From: Chlorobiota bacterium
GTDB lineage: Bacteria > Bacteroidota > Ignavibacteria > OLB7
Assembly (NCBI GenBank): GCA_021296135.1
Contig: JAGWAZ010000035.1
Location: 1-36,076 of the forward strand
Direction of reading: 5' to 3'
Length of the DNA stretch: 36,076 bases
The position numbers were made by a program, and so were the translations under genes. Below are positions 1-9,618 of this stretch, one piece after another; position 1 is the stretch's first letter, and each line of letters begins with the position of its first letter. The notes beneath the pieces are model-generated. The model was not told where the DNA came from and did not search any database. It saw only the letters and a list, made by a program, of their open reading frames with translations.

Positions 1-17
1 TTTTTCTGTTCCATTTG

Positions 18-67
18 CTGTGTCATAGTTTAATGAAGATGAACAATTATCTATGACACAGTTTTTT
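18..67 (+). terminator. Inverted repeat followed by T-run, possible terminator of an upstream gene
   Basis: CTGTGTCATAG (18-28) and CTATGACACAG (51-61) are perfect 11-bp reverse complements, followed by TTTTTT (62-67). The 22-nt loop is long for a terminator. Confidence 0.5.
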
Positions 68-143
68 GAACACCCTCTAAGTCCTATTCCTTCTTCGTAA
101 CTTCGTTCCACCTACATTTTTCATTCATCAAAAGCCACAAGGC

Positions 144-1982
144 ATGGCCGGTACACGCGACTACCAGGTAACAGCGCGCAAATGGCGACCAACCGTGTTC
201 AGTTCTGTTGTTGGTCAGGATCACGTCACTCAGACGTTGAGGAATGCGATCGCAAACGATCGGCTTCACCATGCGTATCTTTTGAGTGGACCACGTGGCG
301 TCGGCAAGACCACAACGGCACGCATCCTGGCAAAAGCACTGAATTGCACGAACCCGAGTGAAGAACAGGAGCCATGTAATACCTGTGAGTCGTGCGTTTC
401 GATCACTGAAGGACGTTCACTGGACGTGGTGGAGATAGATGGTGCATCGAACAACTCGGTTGAAGATGTACGGATGCTTCGTGAGAACGCCAAGTATCCG
501 CCCGTAAACGGCCTATACAAACTCTATATTATTGATGAAGTTCACATGCTCTCGACCAGTGCGTTCAACGCTCTGTTGAAGACGCTGGAGGAGCCTCCAA
601 AGCATCTGATCTTTGTTTTCGCTACAACTGAACCGCACAAAGTGCTTCCGACAATTCTCTCTCGCTGTCAACGCTTTGATTTCAGGCGTATGCAGATAGA
701 GGACATTGTCTCTCGATTGAGCCTTATCGCCCGGAAGGAGGGGATGAACCCGGAGGAAGATGCGCTGGTGATAATCGCCCGAAAAGGGGACGGTTCGATG
801 CGGGATGCGGAGTCGATTTTTGACCAGGTGACCTCGTTCTGTGGGCCAAACTTTACCGATGATCACGTCAACGAAGCATTGAACCTGATAGACCAGGAGT
901 TCTTTTTCTGCATCACAACGATGATGTGGGAACATCAGCCGGCTGAGGCCTTCGAGATTGTCGAGTATATCATGCGAGCTGGTTATGATCCCGGAGAATT
1001 TCTTCTCGGGCTGGCTGAACATTTTCGCAATATGCTTTCAGTGATGACAACCGCTTCCCCACGGCTAATCGAGACTACCGGAGCAATTCGTGAACGCTAC
1101 CAGGTCGATTCAGGAAAGTTTGAGCAGGGAGACATAATTCGTGCACTCCATCTGACGCTCGGTGTGCAAAGCGCTATCCGTTCGGCATCGCAACCACGAC
1201 TGCGTCTCGAGCTTCTTTTGATTCAGCTTGCAGTTATGGATTCGACTATCAGCCTTGAAGAGCTTCTTGAGAACATTAAAGGAATTCCTGATGGAGTGGA
1301 ACCTAGTCAGACTCTCAGCGCTTCATCGCCAACTACTCCCTCTGCTTCCTCCGGCCAGCAAGACAGTGAGGCCAAGAAGAGTGAGCCAAGCCCTTCGGAA
1401 GCTGAAGACACATCATCGAATGGAAGCGAATCTCCGCAGGCTTCACTTCTCAGAGAGAGTCGCGAATCTGGTGAATTGAAGAATTTCTCTTCTCGACTCA
1501 AAGAATTTCCAACGAGTACGACTGTTCGATCAATTCCGCCATCAATGATCAATGACGGATCGATGGCCAATCATGATAAGAACACCAATCAACAGTCTAC
1601 GGTCGCGGTCAGTATGTCGATCGATAAAGTCCGTTCTCAGTGGAATAGCTTTCTTGCTTCTTATTCCGAGAAGATGGGATTGATGTATGCACTTCATCCT
1701 GCTGCTCCGGGTGAGTTGCAGGGAAACGTTTTACAACTTTATGTCGAGAACGAGCGACAGAGAGATTTGATTGAGCAGTACAAGCATGATATCACGCAGT
1801 CGATTCAATCATTCTTTAACCAACCCTTGATTGTTGAAGGAGTGATCGGAATCCCTCCCACCTCAAAATCGAATGGGAGTGGGGTGAAAGCACACACCGG
1901 TGAAGCAACGGTTGACGGGGAGTATGAGGATCACCCGTTTATCAAGGGGATTGTTGAACTCCTTGGCGCCGTAAAAATCTGA
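144..1982 (+). CDS. dnaX: DNA polymerase III subunit gamma/tau
   Basis: Walker A GPRGVGKTTTARILAKALNC, zinc-binding cysteines (CNTCESC), DEVHMLSTSAFNALLKTLEEPP, SRCQRFDFRR. Confidence 0.97.
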   Translation: MAGTRDYQVTARKWRPTVFSSVVGQDHVTQTLRNAIANDRLHHAYLLSGPRGVGKTTTARILAKALNCTNPSEEQEPCNTCESCVSITEGRSLDVVEIDGASNNSVEDVRMLRENAKYPPVNGLYKLYIIDEVHMLSTSAFNALLKTLEEPPKHLIFVFATTEPHKVLPTILSRCQRFDFRRMQIEDIVSRLSLIARKEGMNPEEDALVIIARKGDGSMRDAESIFDQVTSFCGPNFTDDHVNEALNLIDQEFFFCITTMMWEHQPAEAFEIVEYIMRAGYDPGEFLLGLAEHFRNMLSVMTTASPRLIETTGAIRERYQVDSGKFEQGDIIRALHLTLGVQSAIRSASQPRLRLELLLIQLAVMDSTISLEELLENIKGIPDGVEPSQTLSASSPTTPSASSGQQDSEAKKSEPSPSEAEDTSSNGSESPQASLLRESRESGELKNFSSRLKEFPTSTTVRSIPPSMINDGSMANHDKNTNQQSTVAVSMSIDKVRSQWNSFLASYSEKMGLMYALHPAAPGELQGNVLQLYVENERQRDLIEQYKHDITQSIQSFFNQPLIVEGVIGIPPTSKSNGSGVKAHTGEATVDGEYEDHPFIKGIVELLGAVKI

Positions 1983-2010
1983 ATAATAGGACATACCGAA
2001 TTCTACTCGC

Positions 2011-2051
2011 AAAGCATGGCCTCCGTCCTCCGGAGCCATGCTTTTTCTTTT
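2011..2051 (+). terminator. Rho-independent terminator after dnaX
   Basis: AAAGCATGGCcTCCG tcctc CGGAGCCATGCTTT hairpin followed by TTTTCTTTTTT. Confidence 0.88.
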
Positions 2052-2283
2052 TTCGCATTCCCACTTAGTGAAAAGATTTTTAATGTTTTCGTAGTGATTA
2101 CCAGAATTGGGAAGATTCTCAGCTCTCAGATTGAGTTACGTGAATAAGGAATAACGGCGATAGGGTTTGCTATAACGCTTAAAACTTTACAGAAAGACCG
2201 ATTTTCCATATTAGGAAAATGAAATGTAAAATATTAATACATAAGTCGAACACGACAAACGAAATCATAATTTTCACACTCCT

Positions 2284-2322
2284 GGTGGGGAAAAGTGGGG
2301 AAGGATGCTATACAGGTGGGGA
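2284..2322 (+). promoter_or_regulatory. Candidate MraZ-box operator (TGGGG repeats)
   Basis: GTGGGGA at 2285, 2295 and 2316: spacing 10 bp then 21 bp, just upstream of mraZ. Confidence 0.7.
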
Positions 2323-2358
2323 GAACGGTACAGAGCGATTAGTTTGAACGCTGAAGTC

Positions 2359-2817
2359 ATGTCGTTTTTCAAGGGACGCGAAAATTATTCGGTGGATGAT
2401 AAGGGTCGTGTTGCGATCCCAGCGAAGATGCGCAAGAGCATGTCGCCGGAGGCTGCCGATACCTTTGTTGTTACCCGAGGGCCGGATGAAGATCCCTGTA
2501 TCTACGTTTACCCGCTCGACGAATGGAAGAAGATGGAAGCGCAGTTGGCTGGGCTTAATCAATACAACGGTCGCGACCTGTTCTTCGTTCGCACTCTTCT
2601 TTATTGGGCCGATGAATTAGCGCTGGATAAACAACACCGTGTAATGATTCCGAAAGCTCTTCTTGAGTTTGCCAAGATCGACAAGAATGCGTTGATCATC
2701 GGCGCTATGGACCATATCGAAATCTGGAACCCGGAGATCTTTGACAGTTATCTAAACAAGCGGGATGAATCGTATGCCGATGTAGCCGAGAGAGTGATGG
2801 GAGGAAGGCTTCTATAA
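2359..2817 (+). CDS. mraZ: Transcriptional regulator MraZ
   Basis: MSFFKGRENYSVDDKGRVAIPAKMRKSM and the second half-repeat LDKQHRVMIPKALLEFA. The ATG at 2359 is preferred over the tracked start at 2305, which lies within the operator repeats. Confidence 0.93.
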   Translation: MSFFKGRENYSVDDKGRVAIPAKMRKSMSPEAADTFVVTRGPDEDPCIYVYPLDEWKKMEAQLAGLNQYNGRDLFFVRTLLYWADELALDKQHRVMIPKALLEFAKIDKNALIIGAMDHIEIWNPEIFDSYLNKRDESYADVAERVMGGRLL

Positions 2818-2836
2818 GCCCTTCGACTAAAGTGAA

Positions 2837-3772
2837 GTGGAGAAGCCATATCACATACCGGTCATGCTCCGCGAAGTTCTTGACAGACTGAAGATTTATC
2901 CTGAAGGAACATACTTCGATGGGACGCTTGGAGGGGGAGGGCATACAGAGGGTATTCTTCAGAGACTTGGAGCTCATGGCAGAGTGATCGCATGCGATGC
3001 TGATCCGGTTACAATCACACGAGCACAGCAGAGGTTTGCTAACGAACCACGACTACAGATTCGCCATGGATACTTCTATGCTGTTTGTCAGGAACTCTGC
3101 GATGAAAACGTAACGCTCACAGGAGTTCTTCTTGACCTCGGTGTTTCAAGTCGCCAACTCGATTCAGATCAGATTGGATTGAGTTATCGCGAAGAGATGC
3201 CGCTCGATATGAGATTTGATCCGGGAGAACGAGATCAGTCGGCGGCCGATATCATCAATAACTATTCGCCGGAAGACTTGGCGACGCTTTTCAGAACCTA
3301 TGGTGAGGAACCGGCAGCATGGAAGATCGCTCAGGCAATCGGCGCAGGCCGAATTGTCAAACCGATCAGTACAACGAAAGAGTTGCGAGAGATCATTGAA
3401 GAAGTGATTCCGGGACGATTCCTGATCAAAACGCTGTCGCGAGTCTTTCAGGCGTTGCGGATTGCCGTTAACAATGAGTTGGAAGAGCTCGAGCAAGGGC
3501 TTGGCTGCTTTATAGACCGACTTGAGGTCGGAGGAAGGTTGACAATTCTGACGTACCACTCGTTGGAGGATCGAATTGTGAAACAAAAGTTTCGGGTGGA
3601 GGAGAAAGGGTGTGAATGCCCACCCAGAATTCCAGAGTGTGTATGCGGCAACGTGGCTCGTTTGCGGATGATTCCACGAAAGCCGATTCGACCAAGTCAC
3701 GATGAAGTAAGGAAGAACCCAAGAGCACGTAGCGCAAAGCTCAGGATAGCAGAAAAAATTGTTGAGAAGTGA
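2837..3772 (+). CDS. rsmH: 16S rRNA m4C1402 methyltransferase (GTG start)
   Basis: HIPVMLREVLD, DGTLGGGGHTEGIL, LLDLGVSSRQLD, LTYHSLEDRIVK. Confidence 0.96.
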   Translation: MEKPYHIPVMLREVLDRLKIYPEGTYFDGTLGGGGHTEGILQRLGAHGRVIACDADPVTITRAQQRFANEPRLQIRHGYFYAVCQELCDENVTLTGVLLDLGVSSRQLDSDQIGLSYREEMPLDMRFDPGERDQSAADIINNYSPEDLATLFRTYGEEPAAWKIAQAIGAGRIVKPISTTKELREIIEEVIPGRFLIKTLSRVFQALRIAVNNELEELEQGLGCFIDRLEVGGRLTILTYHSLEDRIVKQKFRVEEKGCECPPRIPECVCGNVARLRMIPRKPIRPSHDEVRKNPRARSAKLRIAEKIVEK

Positions 3773-3826
3773 TGTGAGAGGAAAACGTAATACCAGGAAG
3801 CTCGAAGACAGAAACTATTAAGGCAG

Positions 3827-4231
3827 ATGCAGGCAGTACGGGAACGAAAACGAGTAGCGCAAAAATCTGCTAAGAGAGGAGCCTCACCTCGTTCTTCTCG
3901 TCAGACAGAACTGATGCTTGAGGCAGAGCCTCCGCAACGATCGTTCCTTAGTCGTTGGAGTGCTGCCGGATTGATCTTGGTAGCTGCGGCCCTTGCGGTT
4001 CTCTTCGTTGCCAATGCAATTCACGTTAACGAATTGCTCAGAGGAGTGACCTCGGTAGAAGCAGAACGGGATGCTGTGAAAAGAGAGAACGAAGGGCTTC
4101 GGGCTGAGTTAACACGGCTGATGTCAGTGGATCAGATCACTGAGAGGGCAACTGGTATTGGCATGATTCAGCCGGAGAAGCCGCCAAAAGCATTGTCGTT
4201 ACGCAATAGTGAACTACAGGTAAATCCATAG
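3827..4231 (+). CDS. ftsL: FtsL/DivIC-like septal protein
   Basis: Basic N-terminus, a single TM segment, then a coiled coil; position between rsmH and ftsI. Confidence 0.7.
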   Translation: MQAVRERKRVAQKSAKRGASPRSSRQTELMLEAEPPQRSFLSRWSAAGLILVAAALAVLFVANAIHVNELLRGVTSVEAERDAVKRENEGLRAELTRLMSVDQITERATGIGMIQPEKPPKALSLRNSELQVNP

Positions 4232-4295
4232 AGAAACATCGTTAAGGCTCTGAACGTTTGAGTCGAAACAAGTCGAGCACAGAGGTTGCAAGTCA

Positions 4296-6443
4296 GTGCC
4301 CGTCATTACCGAACACCATACCGAATATGCACCAACCCGTCCTCGTCCATCACACAAAGGACGATGGAGGCTTTATGCGGTCGGTATCCTTTTTGCCTTG
4401 GCGATGGCAGGAGTTATCGCACGCCTTTTTGTTCTTCAGGTGGTAAAGGGTGAGGAGTATGCAGAGCTTGCCCAGAAGCAGTATGAATCCAAAGCTCCGC
4501 TTCAAGCAGATCGAGGTACAATCCTTGATCGCAACGGTACCCTTCTTGCGACAAATATTCCTGCTCTTTCCTTTGCAGTTGATCCAAATCACATTGAGGA
4601 ACCTGAGATTCTTGCAGAGGCATTTGCCGAATCGTTTGGTGGTGACGTTGCTCTCTGGCGAAAGAAGATTGCTGCTGAGAATACCTCCTTCGTCTGGATC
4701 AAGCGCAAGGTTGTTGGTGAAGCGATCAACCGAATGAAAGAAATTGATGACGCCGGCCTTATCACGATCTCAGAGCCACTTCGTCGGTTTGAGTACGGAT
4801 CGTATGGAGCACAGGTTGTAGGCTGTGTAAACCTTGATAACGATGGACTAAGTGGTGTGGAACTCTTCTACAATACGTCATTGCGTGGTCTGGACGGCTA
4901 TATGGTTATGCAGCGGGATGCCCTCGGTCGGCGGCGTCCTGATATTGATCTTCCTCTTGTAGATCCGCAACATGGGGAGAACCTGCAACTGACGATTGAT
5001 ATCATCATACAGAGCATTGTTGAAGACGAGTTGGCGCGTGGTATCAAGTCGGCGGATGCAACCACAGGAACGGCTCTTGCCCTTGATCCAAGGACCGGTG
5101 AAATCCTTGCAATGGCGAGTCTCCCTTCGTTCGATCCAAATACTCCGGGTGCTGCCGAGCAATCAAATTTCCATCCACGGGGCATAACCAATACCTACGA
5201 GCCAGGGTCAACGATCAAGGGAATTATCGCAGCTGCTGCTCTCGAGGAAGGCCTGATAAGTCCTGATGAATTGATCGACGGAGAGGGTGGAGAGTATCAT
5301 CTCACTGACGACTATGTTATCCGCGACGATCACCCTCTTGGGTTGGTCAGCTTTGCTGATGCGTTCCGATGGTCGAGCAACATCATCTTTGCCAAGGTCG
5401 CCGGACGACTCGATCGGTCAACGTTCTACAAGTATGTCCGCGATTTCGGATTCGGTGTATCAACAGGGATTGATCTTCCAGGTGAGGTTCGGGGAGAGGT
5501 GAAGAAACCGGAAGAGTTCAGTGAGGGGACACAGGAGTTTATGGCCTATGGTTATCAGATTGCAGTAACTCCACTACAGCTTGCAGTAGCCTATGCGGCG
5601 ATAGCTAACGGAGGCGTAATCGTGCGGCCACATATTCTCAAGGGTAAAATTACCACTAATGGCGGTCTGCTTGAAGAGACTGAGTCTCAGGGCGTTCGTC
5701 GCGTTATCAGTGAAGAGACAGCAGCAACTATTTGCCGGATGCTGATAGATGTTGTTGAGAACGGAACAGGGCGAATAGCACAAACAACGAGTATTCCGGT
5801 TGCGGGTAAAACCGGTACTGCTCAAATACTTCACGAAGGGAGTTATGGGAACCAGCGCTATAACGCCTCCTTTATTGGATTCTTCCCGGCTGATGACCCG
5901 GAGGTCGTACTGCTTGTTCTTTTGAGCGAGCCAAAGAACGGTTACTACGGAGGCCGGGTTGCCGCTCCGATCTTCTCATCAATTGCAAAGCGGGTAATCA
6001 ACGTAACAATGGTCAATCGTGAACCTGAACTGCTGCAAGTGATCGATGAGACTGAAGATAGCAACCCTGTCGAGAGTGTTGAGGCGATCATTGTTCCTGA
6101 TATGCGTGGCCTGGATAATGATGCAGCAATTCGCATGGCACTATCCTGCCGTCTGAAAACTTCGATGCAAGGAATGGGGAAGAGAGTGTTAGCCCAGCAT
6201 CCTGCCCCAGGAGAGCCGATAAACAGAGGGGAGGTGATCTATCTGAATTTTGGTGACTCAGCAAGAATGCATGTCGTGCCTGATGTTCGTGGAATGACAA
6301 CGCGTCGTGCTCTTGCTGTGCTGAACGAATACCGATTGCAGCCAAGTATAGTCGGAACTACCGGTGGAGTGATTGGGGAGCAGCGTCCGCTGCCCGGTAC
6401 TCGGGTGAGCCGGAATGAGCACATCAGACTGCAATGTCAGTGA
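4296..6443 (+). CDS. ftsI: Penicillin-binding protein, FtsI/PBP2x type with C-terminal PASTA domains
   Basis: SSNIIFAKVAGRL, AGKTGTAQ, N-terminal DRGTILDRNGTLLA, and two PASTA-like repeats (VPDMRGLDNDAAIRMAL, VPDVRGMTTRRALAVL). Confidence 0.93.
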   Translation: MPVITEHHTEYAPTRPRPSHKGRWRLYAVGILFALAMAGVIARLFVLQVVKGEEYAELAQKQYESKAPLQADRGTILDRNGTLLATNIPALSFAVDPNHIEEPEILAEAFAESFGGDVALWRKKIAAENTSFVWIKRKVVGEAINRMKEIDDAGLITISEPLRRFEYGSYGAQVVGCVNLDNDGLSGVELFYNTSLRGLDGYMVMQRDALGRRRPDIDLPLVDPQHGENLQLTIDIIIQSIVEDELARGIKSADATTGTALALDPRTGEILAMASLPSFDPNTPGAAEQSNFHPRGITNTYEPGSTIKGIIAAAALEEGLISPDELIDGEGGEYHLTDDYVIRDDHPLGLVSFADAFRWSSNIIFAKVAGRLDRSTFYKYVRDFGFGVSTGIDLPGEVRGEVKKPEEFSEGTQEFMAYGYQIAVTPLQLAVAYAAIANGGVIVRPHILKGKITTNGGLLEETESQGVRRVISEETAATICRMLIDVVENGTGRIAQTTSIPVAGKTGTAQILHEGSYGNQRYNASFIGFFPADDPEVVLLVLLSEPKNGYYGGRVAAPIFSSIAKRVINVTMVNREPELLQVIDETEDSNPVESVEAIIVPDMRGLDNDAAIRMALSCRLKTSMQGMGKRVLAQHPAPGEPINRGEVIYLNFGDSARMHVVPDVRGMTTRRALAVLNEYRLQPSIVGTTGGVIGEQRPLPGTRVSRNEHIRLQCQ

Positions 6444-6547
6444 AAGCTGGTTTCAGCATTGCCGATACACTTCCCTATGCCCCCCTCCGAAGTGGAGGGC
6501 AATTGAAAGCGTAGTGCCGTTAGAGGCGGCAAAGTAGCATAAAGAAG

Positions 6548-8098
6548 TTGGCAGATAACAAGAGAGTCTGGACAGACAACTTTAAGACACGAACAGTGAA
6601 GTCTCTTACATCCATAATCTCAATTCTGACTGAGGTCATCGCGATACGGGGTGCTGTAGAGAAGAATGTGAGCGCTATCAGATATGATAGCCGGGTTGTG
6701 GAGCCGGGAGATCTTTTTGTGGCCGTTAACGGTCCTGATGACCAGGCCCTCGGATTTGTTGACGCAGCTCTTACTGCCGGAGCTGAAGCAATTCTTCTCG
6801 ATGATCCGACACACATGCCTGAGAGGACCAACGGAGCAACCTGGATTCTTGTACGGGATGCTCGCCGAGCTATGGCTGAGGCTTCGGCATATATGTTCAA
6901 TTACCCGATGCACGACATGGTGCTTTATGGGGTTACGGGAACAAATGGAAAGACAACAACTGCTCATGTTTTACAATTTCTTTTGAATGGAACTGGTGAG
7001 ACTACCGGCATGATCGGAACGCTTGGAAAGACTATTGAGGGCACAACTCCAACCGGTTATACAACTCCCGAATCACCCGAACTGATAGGGATCCTGGGAG
7101 AAATGAAAAAGGCAGGAATGACGAGCGTTGTGATGGAGATCTCCTCACATGCTCTGACTCTCAAACGGGTTGAAGGTCTCTGTTTTTCTGGCGGAATCTT
7201 CACCAATATCGCGCAAGACCATCTCGATTTTCATACAACATTTGAGGACTATCTCGATGCAAAGAAAAGCTTCTTTGACAGACTCGACTTACACGCACAT
7301 GCAGTGGTCAACATCGACGACCTATACGGAGCCGGAATGGCACGCGACAGTAATGCCGCAATCGTTCGATATGGATACGGCAGAGATGCCGATCTCCGCA
7401 TCAGTGACACAAACCTCGATTCCAACGGCTCCTCATGGGTCGTAACCTTCTCTGATGCCTTTGGAGGTGGGGTCTTGACGCTCGAGTCGACGCTGTTGGG
7501 AAACTTCAACGTAATGAACATTACGGCGGCCTGTGGAATGGTAATTGCAGCCGGAATTGACCGGCAAAGGTTGCCGTCGCTGGTCTCATCACTGAAGCCG
7601 GTGCCTGGACGTATGGAGACAATCAGTCTGAGGAATGGTGCAACCGCTGTTGTGGATTATGCCCATACGCCGGACGCGCTGGAAAGTTTGTTGAAAACTA
7701 CCAGAGAGTTCCATCGCAAAGGAAAGCTGATTCTGGTCTTTGGTTGTGGGGGGGATCGTGATCGAGGCAAAAGACCGTTGATGGGGAGAATTGCTTCGGA
7801 CTTATCAGATACTATTTACGTTACCTCCGACAATCCTCGTAGTGAGGATCCGGAGACGATTATCAATGAGATCCTTGGGGGAATTGAAGGAGGGCCAACA
7901 AGAGTCAACCGGATAACCGATCGTCGAACGGCAATCGAGGCAGCCCTTTCCGAGACTACATCGGATGACATTCTGGTGGTCGCCGGAAAGGGACATGAGA
8001 CCTACCAGCTTGTTGGAGCCGAGAGACGCTATTTCGATGATCGTGAAGTCGTTCGAGGATGGCATGCAGAGGGGACTAATGGACGTGAACAGAATTAG
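6548..8098 (+). CDS. murE: UDP-MurNAc-L-Ala-D-Glu ligase (MurE), TTG start
   Basis: [46 protein letters not shown] motifs. Confidence 0.95.
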   Translation: MADNKRVWTDNFKTRTVKSLTSIISILTEVIAIRGAVEKNVSAIRYDSRVVEPGDLFVAVNGPDDQALGFVDAALTAGAEAILLDDPTHMPERTNGATWILVRDARRAMAEASAYMFNYPMHDMVLYGVTGTNGKTTTAHVLQFLLNGTGETTGMIGTLGKTIEGTTPTGYTTPESPELIGILGEMKKAGMTSVVMEISSHALTLKRVEGLCFSGGIFTNIAQDHLDFHTTFEDYLDAKKSFFDRLDLHAHAVVNIDDLYGAGMARDSNAAIVRYGYGRDADLRISDTNLDSNGSSWVVTFSDAFGGGVLTLESTLLGNFNVMNITAACGMVIAAGIDRQRLPSLVSSLKPVPGRMETISLRNGATAVVDYAHTPDALESLLKTTREFHRKGKLILVFGCGGDRDRGKRPLMGRIASDLSDTIYVTSDNPRSEDPETIINEILGGIEGGPTRVNRITDRRTAIEAALSETTSDDILVVAGKGHETYQLVGAERRYFDDREVVRGWHAEGTNGREQN

Positions 8099-8109
8099 TA
8101 CTCAGTCAA

Positions 8110-9567
8110 ATGAGAATTTCTACCATTCAACAGCTTCATGACATTCTTGGTGGTGAATATGCTGGCGCTGCTGCTTCACTTCGACGAGGGATCAAGGGAA
8201 TTTCTACCGACACACGTTCTTTGAAAAAAGGTGAGGCTTTCCTTGCAATCAAAGGAGAGAACTTTGATGGACATAACTTTTTGACGGAAGCTGTCCGAAA
8301 AGGAGCTTCTGTTGGGGTCGTTGAGCATGATTGGTATCTGGTCAACGCTCGGAAAAAGCTGAAGATGCCGTTAATAGTTGTGCGTGATACGCTCGATGCG
8401 TACGGACGTATTGCCCTTGCTCACAGAAGGTCTTTCAAGATTCCGATCATTGCAGTTGCTGGGTCAAGTGGTAAAACATCGACCAAGGAGATGATTTCCT
8501 CAGTGCTTGAGCAAAAGTTCAATGTGCTGAAGACCGAAAAAAACTTCAACAACAGGATCGGTGTTCCGGCAACCATTCTGAAGCTGACCAAAAGACATGA
8601 TGTTGCAGTGGTTGAAATCGGCACAAACATGCCGGGAGAAATCGGTGCTCTTTGCAGAGCTATTGAGCCGACACATGGTGTAATTACCAATATCGGGCAT
8701 GAGCATCTTGAACTGCTTCAGTCAATTGATGGTGTTGCTGAGGAGGAAGGAACATTGTTCAAATGGCTTACAGCGCATGGTGGTACTGGTTTTGTCAATC
8801 TCGATGATGATATCGTTAAGGCACTGGGGCAAGGACTTGCCAACCCCGTAACGTATAGCCGGACAAAGCGAGGAGATTATCAGGTGAAAGTGGGGCGATT
8901 GAACGAGGGAGGAGCTCCCGGTATTCAGGTTCTTTCTCATAAGCGGAAGAGCATCAAGCAAGTGAAAGCTCAGTTGAATACTCCAGGGAAGCATACTGCA
9001 TATAATGCTGCTGTTGCAGTGGCAGTAGGCGCAACGTTGGGGGTGCCGGCTACAAAGATCAGAAAAGGGCTTGAGGAGTATCGACCGGATGTTGATATAA
9101 GCCAGGGATATGCTCGACTGGCAATGATACGGCTTGAAGATGGTGGACGTATCCTCAACGATACATACAATGCAAATCCGGACTCGATGCGAGTTGCTCT
9201 TGAGACTCTTGCGGGGATCAAGATCAGCAAAAAAGGAAGTCGTATTGCGGTCCTTGCCGATATGGCAGAGTTGGGAACGTATGCTTCGGAAGAGCACCGT
9301 AAAGTTGGCGAGTTGATTGCAGAGATGGAGAAAATTGACGTGGCGATTTTCTTCGGTCGTCAAATGCGTTATGCATACGAAGCAATTGCTCTGGCAGATC
9401 AACCCGCTCGTGTTACCTCCTTCTTCTTCCGGAAGAAAGATAAACTGATTCACGTGCTGAATAACCTGCGAACATCCAAAGATATCGTCCTTGTCAAAGG
9501 CTCTCGAAGCATGAAGATGGAGGAAGTAGTCGAGGGAGTTATTACGGAAATCATAGGTCATCAGTAA
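8110..9567 (+). CDS. murF: UDP-MurNAc-tripeptide D-Ala-D-Ala ligase
   Basis: AVAGSSGKTSTKEM, EIGTNMPGEI, NDTYNANPDSM. Confidence 0.95.
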   Translation: MRISTIQQLHDILGGEYAGAAASLRRGIKGISTDTRSLKKGEAFLAIKGENFDGHNFLTEAVRKGASVGVVEHDWYLVNARKKLKMPLIVVRDTLDAYGRIALAHRRSFKIPIIAVAGSSGKTSTKEMISSVLEQKFNVLKTEKNFNNRIGVPATILKLTKRHDVAVVEIGTNMPGEIGALCRAIEPTHGVITNIGHEHLELLQSIDGVAEEEGTLFKWLTAHGGTGFVNLDDDIVKALGQGLANPVTYSRTKRGDYQVKVGRLNEGGAPGIQVLSHKRKSIKQVKAQLNTPGKHTAYNAAVAVAVGATLGVPATKIRKGLEEYRPDVDISQGYARLAMIRLEDGGRILNDTYNANPDSMRVALETLAGIKISKKGSRIAVLADMAELGTYASEEHRKVGELIAEMEKIDVAIFFGRQMRYAYEAIALADQPARVTSFFFRKKDKLIHVLNNLRTSKDIVLVKGSRSMKMEEVVEGVITEIIGHQ

Positions 9568-9618
9568 ACAATGGTACAGGGCATTTTGAATTTTGAGTCC
9601 ATCATTTTGAGGTAATCC

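Noticed and set aside
513-1022. 169-aa antisense ORF within dnaX
   Set aside because: Shadow frame of the conserved dnaX coding strand.
2305-2358. 18-aa N-terminal extension of MraZ in the ORF track
   Set aside because: Overlaps the MraZ-box array, and MraZ homologues start close to the FKGRENYSVDDKGR segment.
3164-3700. 178-aa antisense ORF within rsmH
   Set aside because: Fully opposite a conserved gene with no recognisable motif.
6483-6535. Two small hairpins (CCCTCC gaagt GGAGGG; TGCCG ttagagg CGGCA) between ftsI and murE
   Set aside because: Short stems without a T-tract in a continuous operon; not enough to call an attenuator or terminator.
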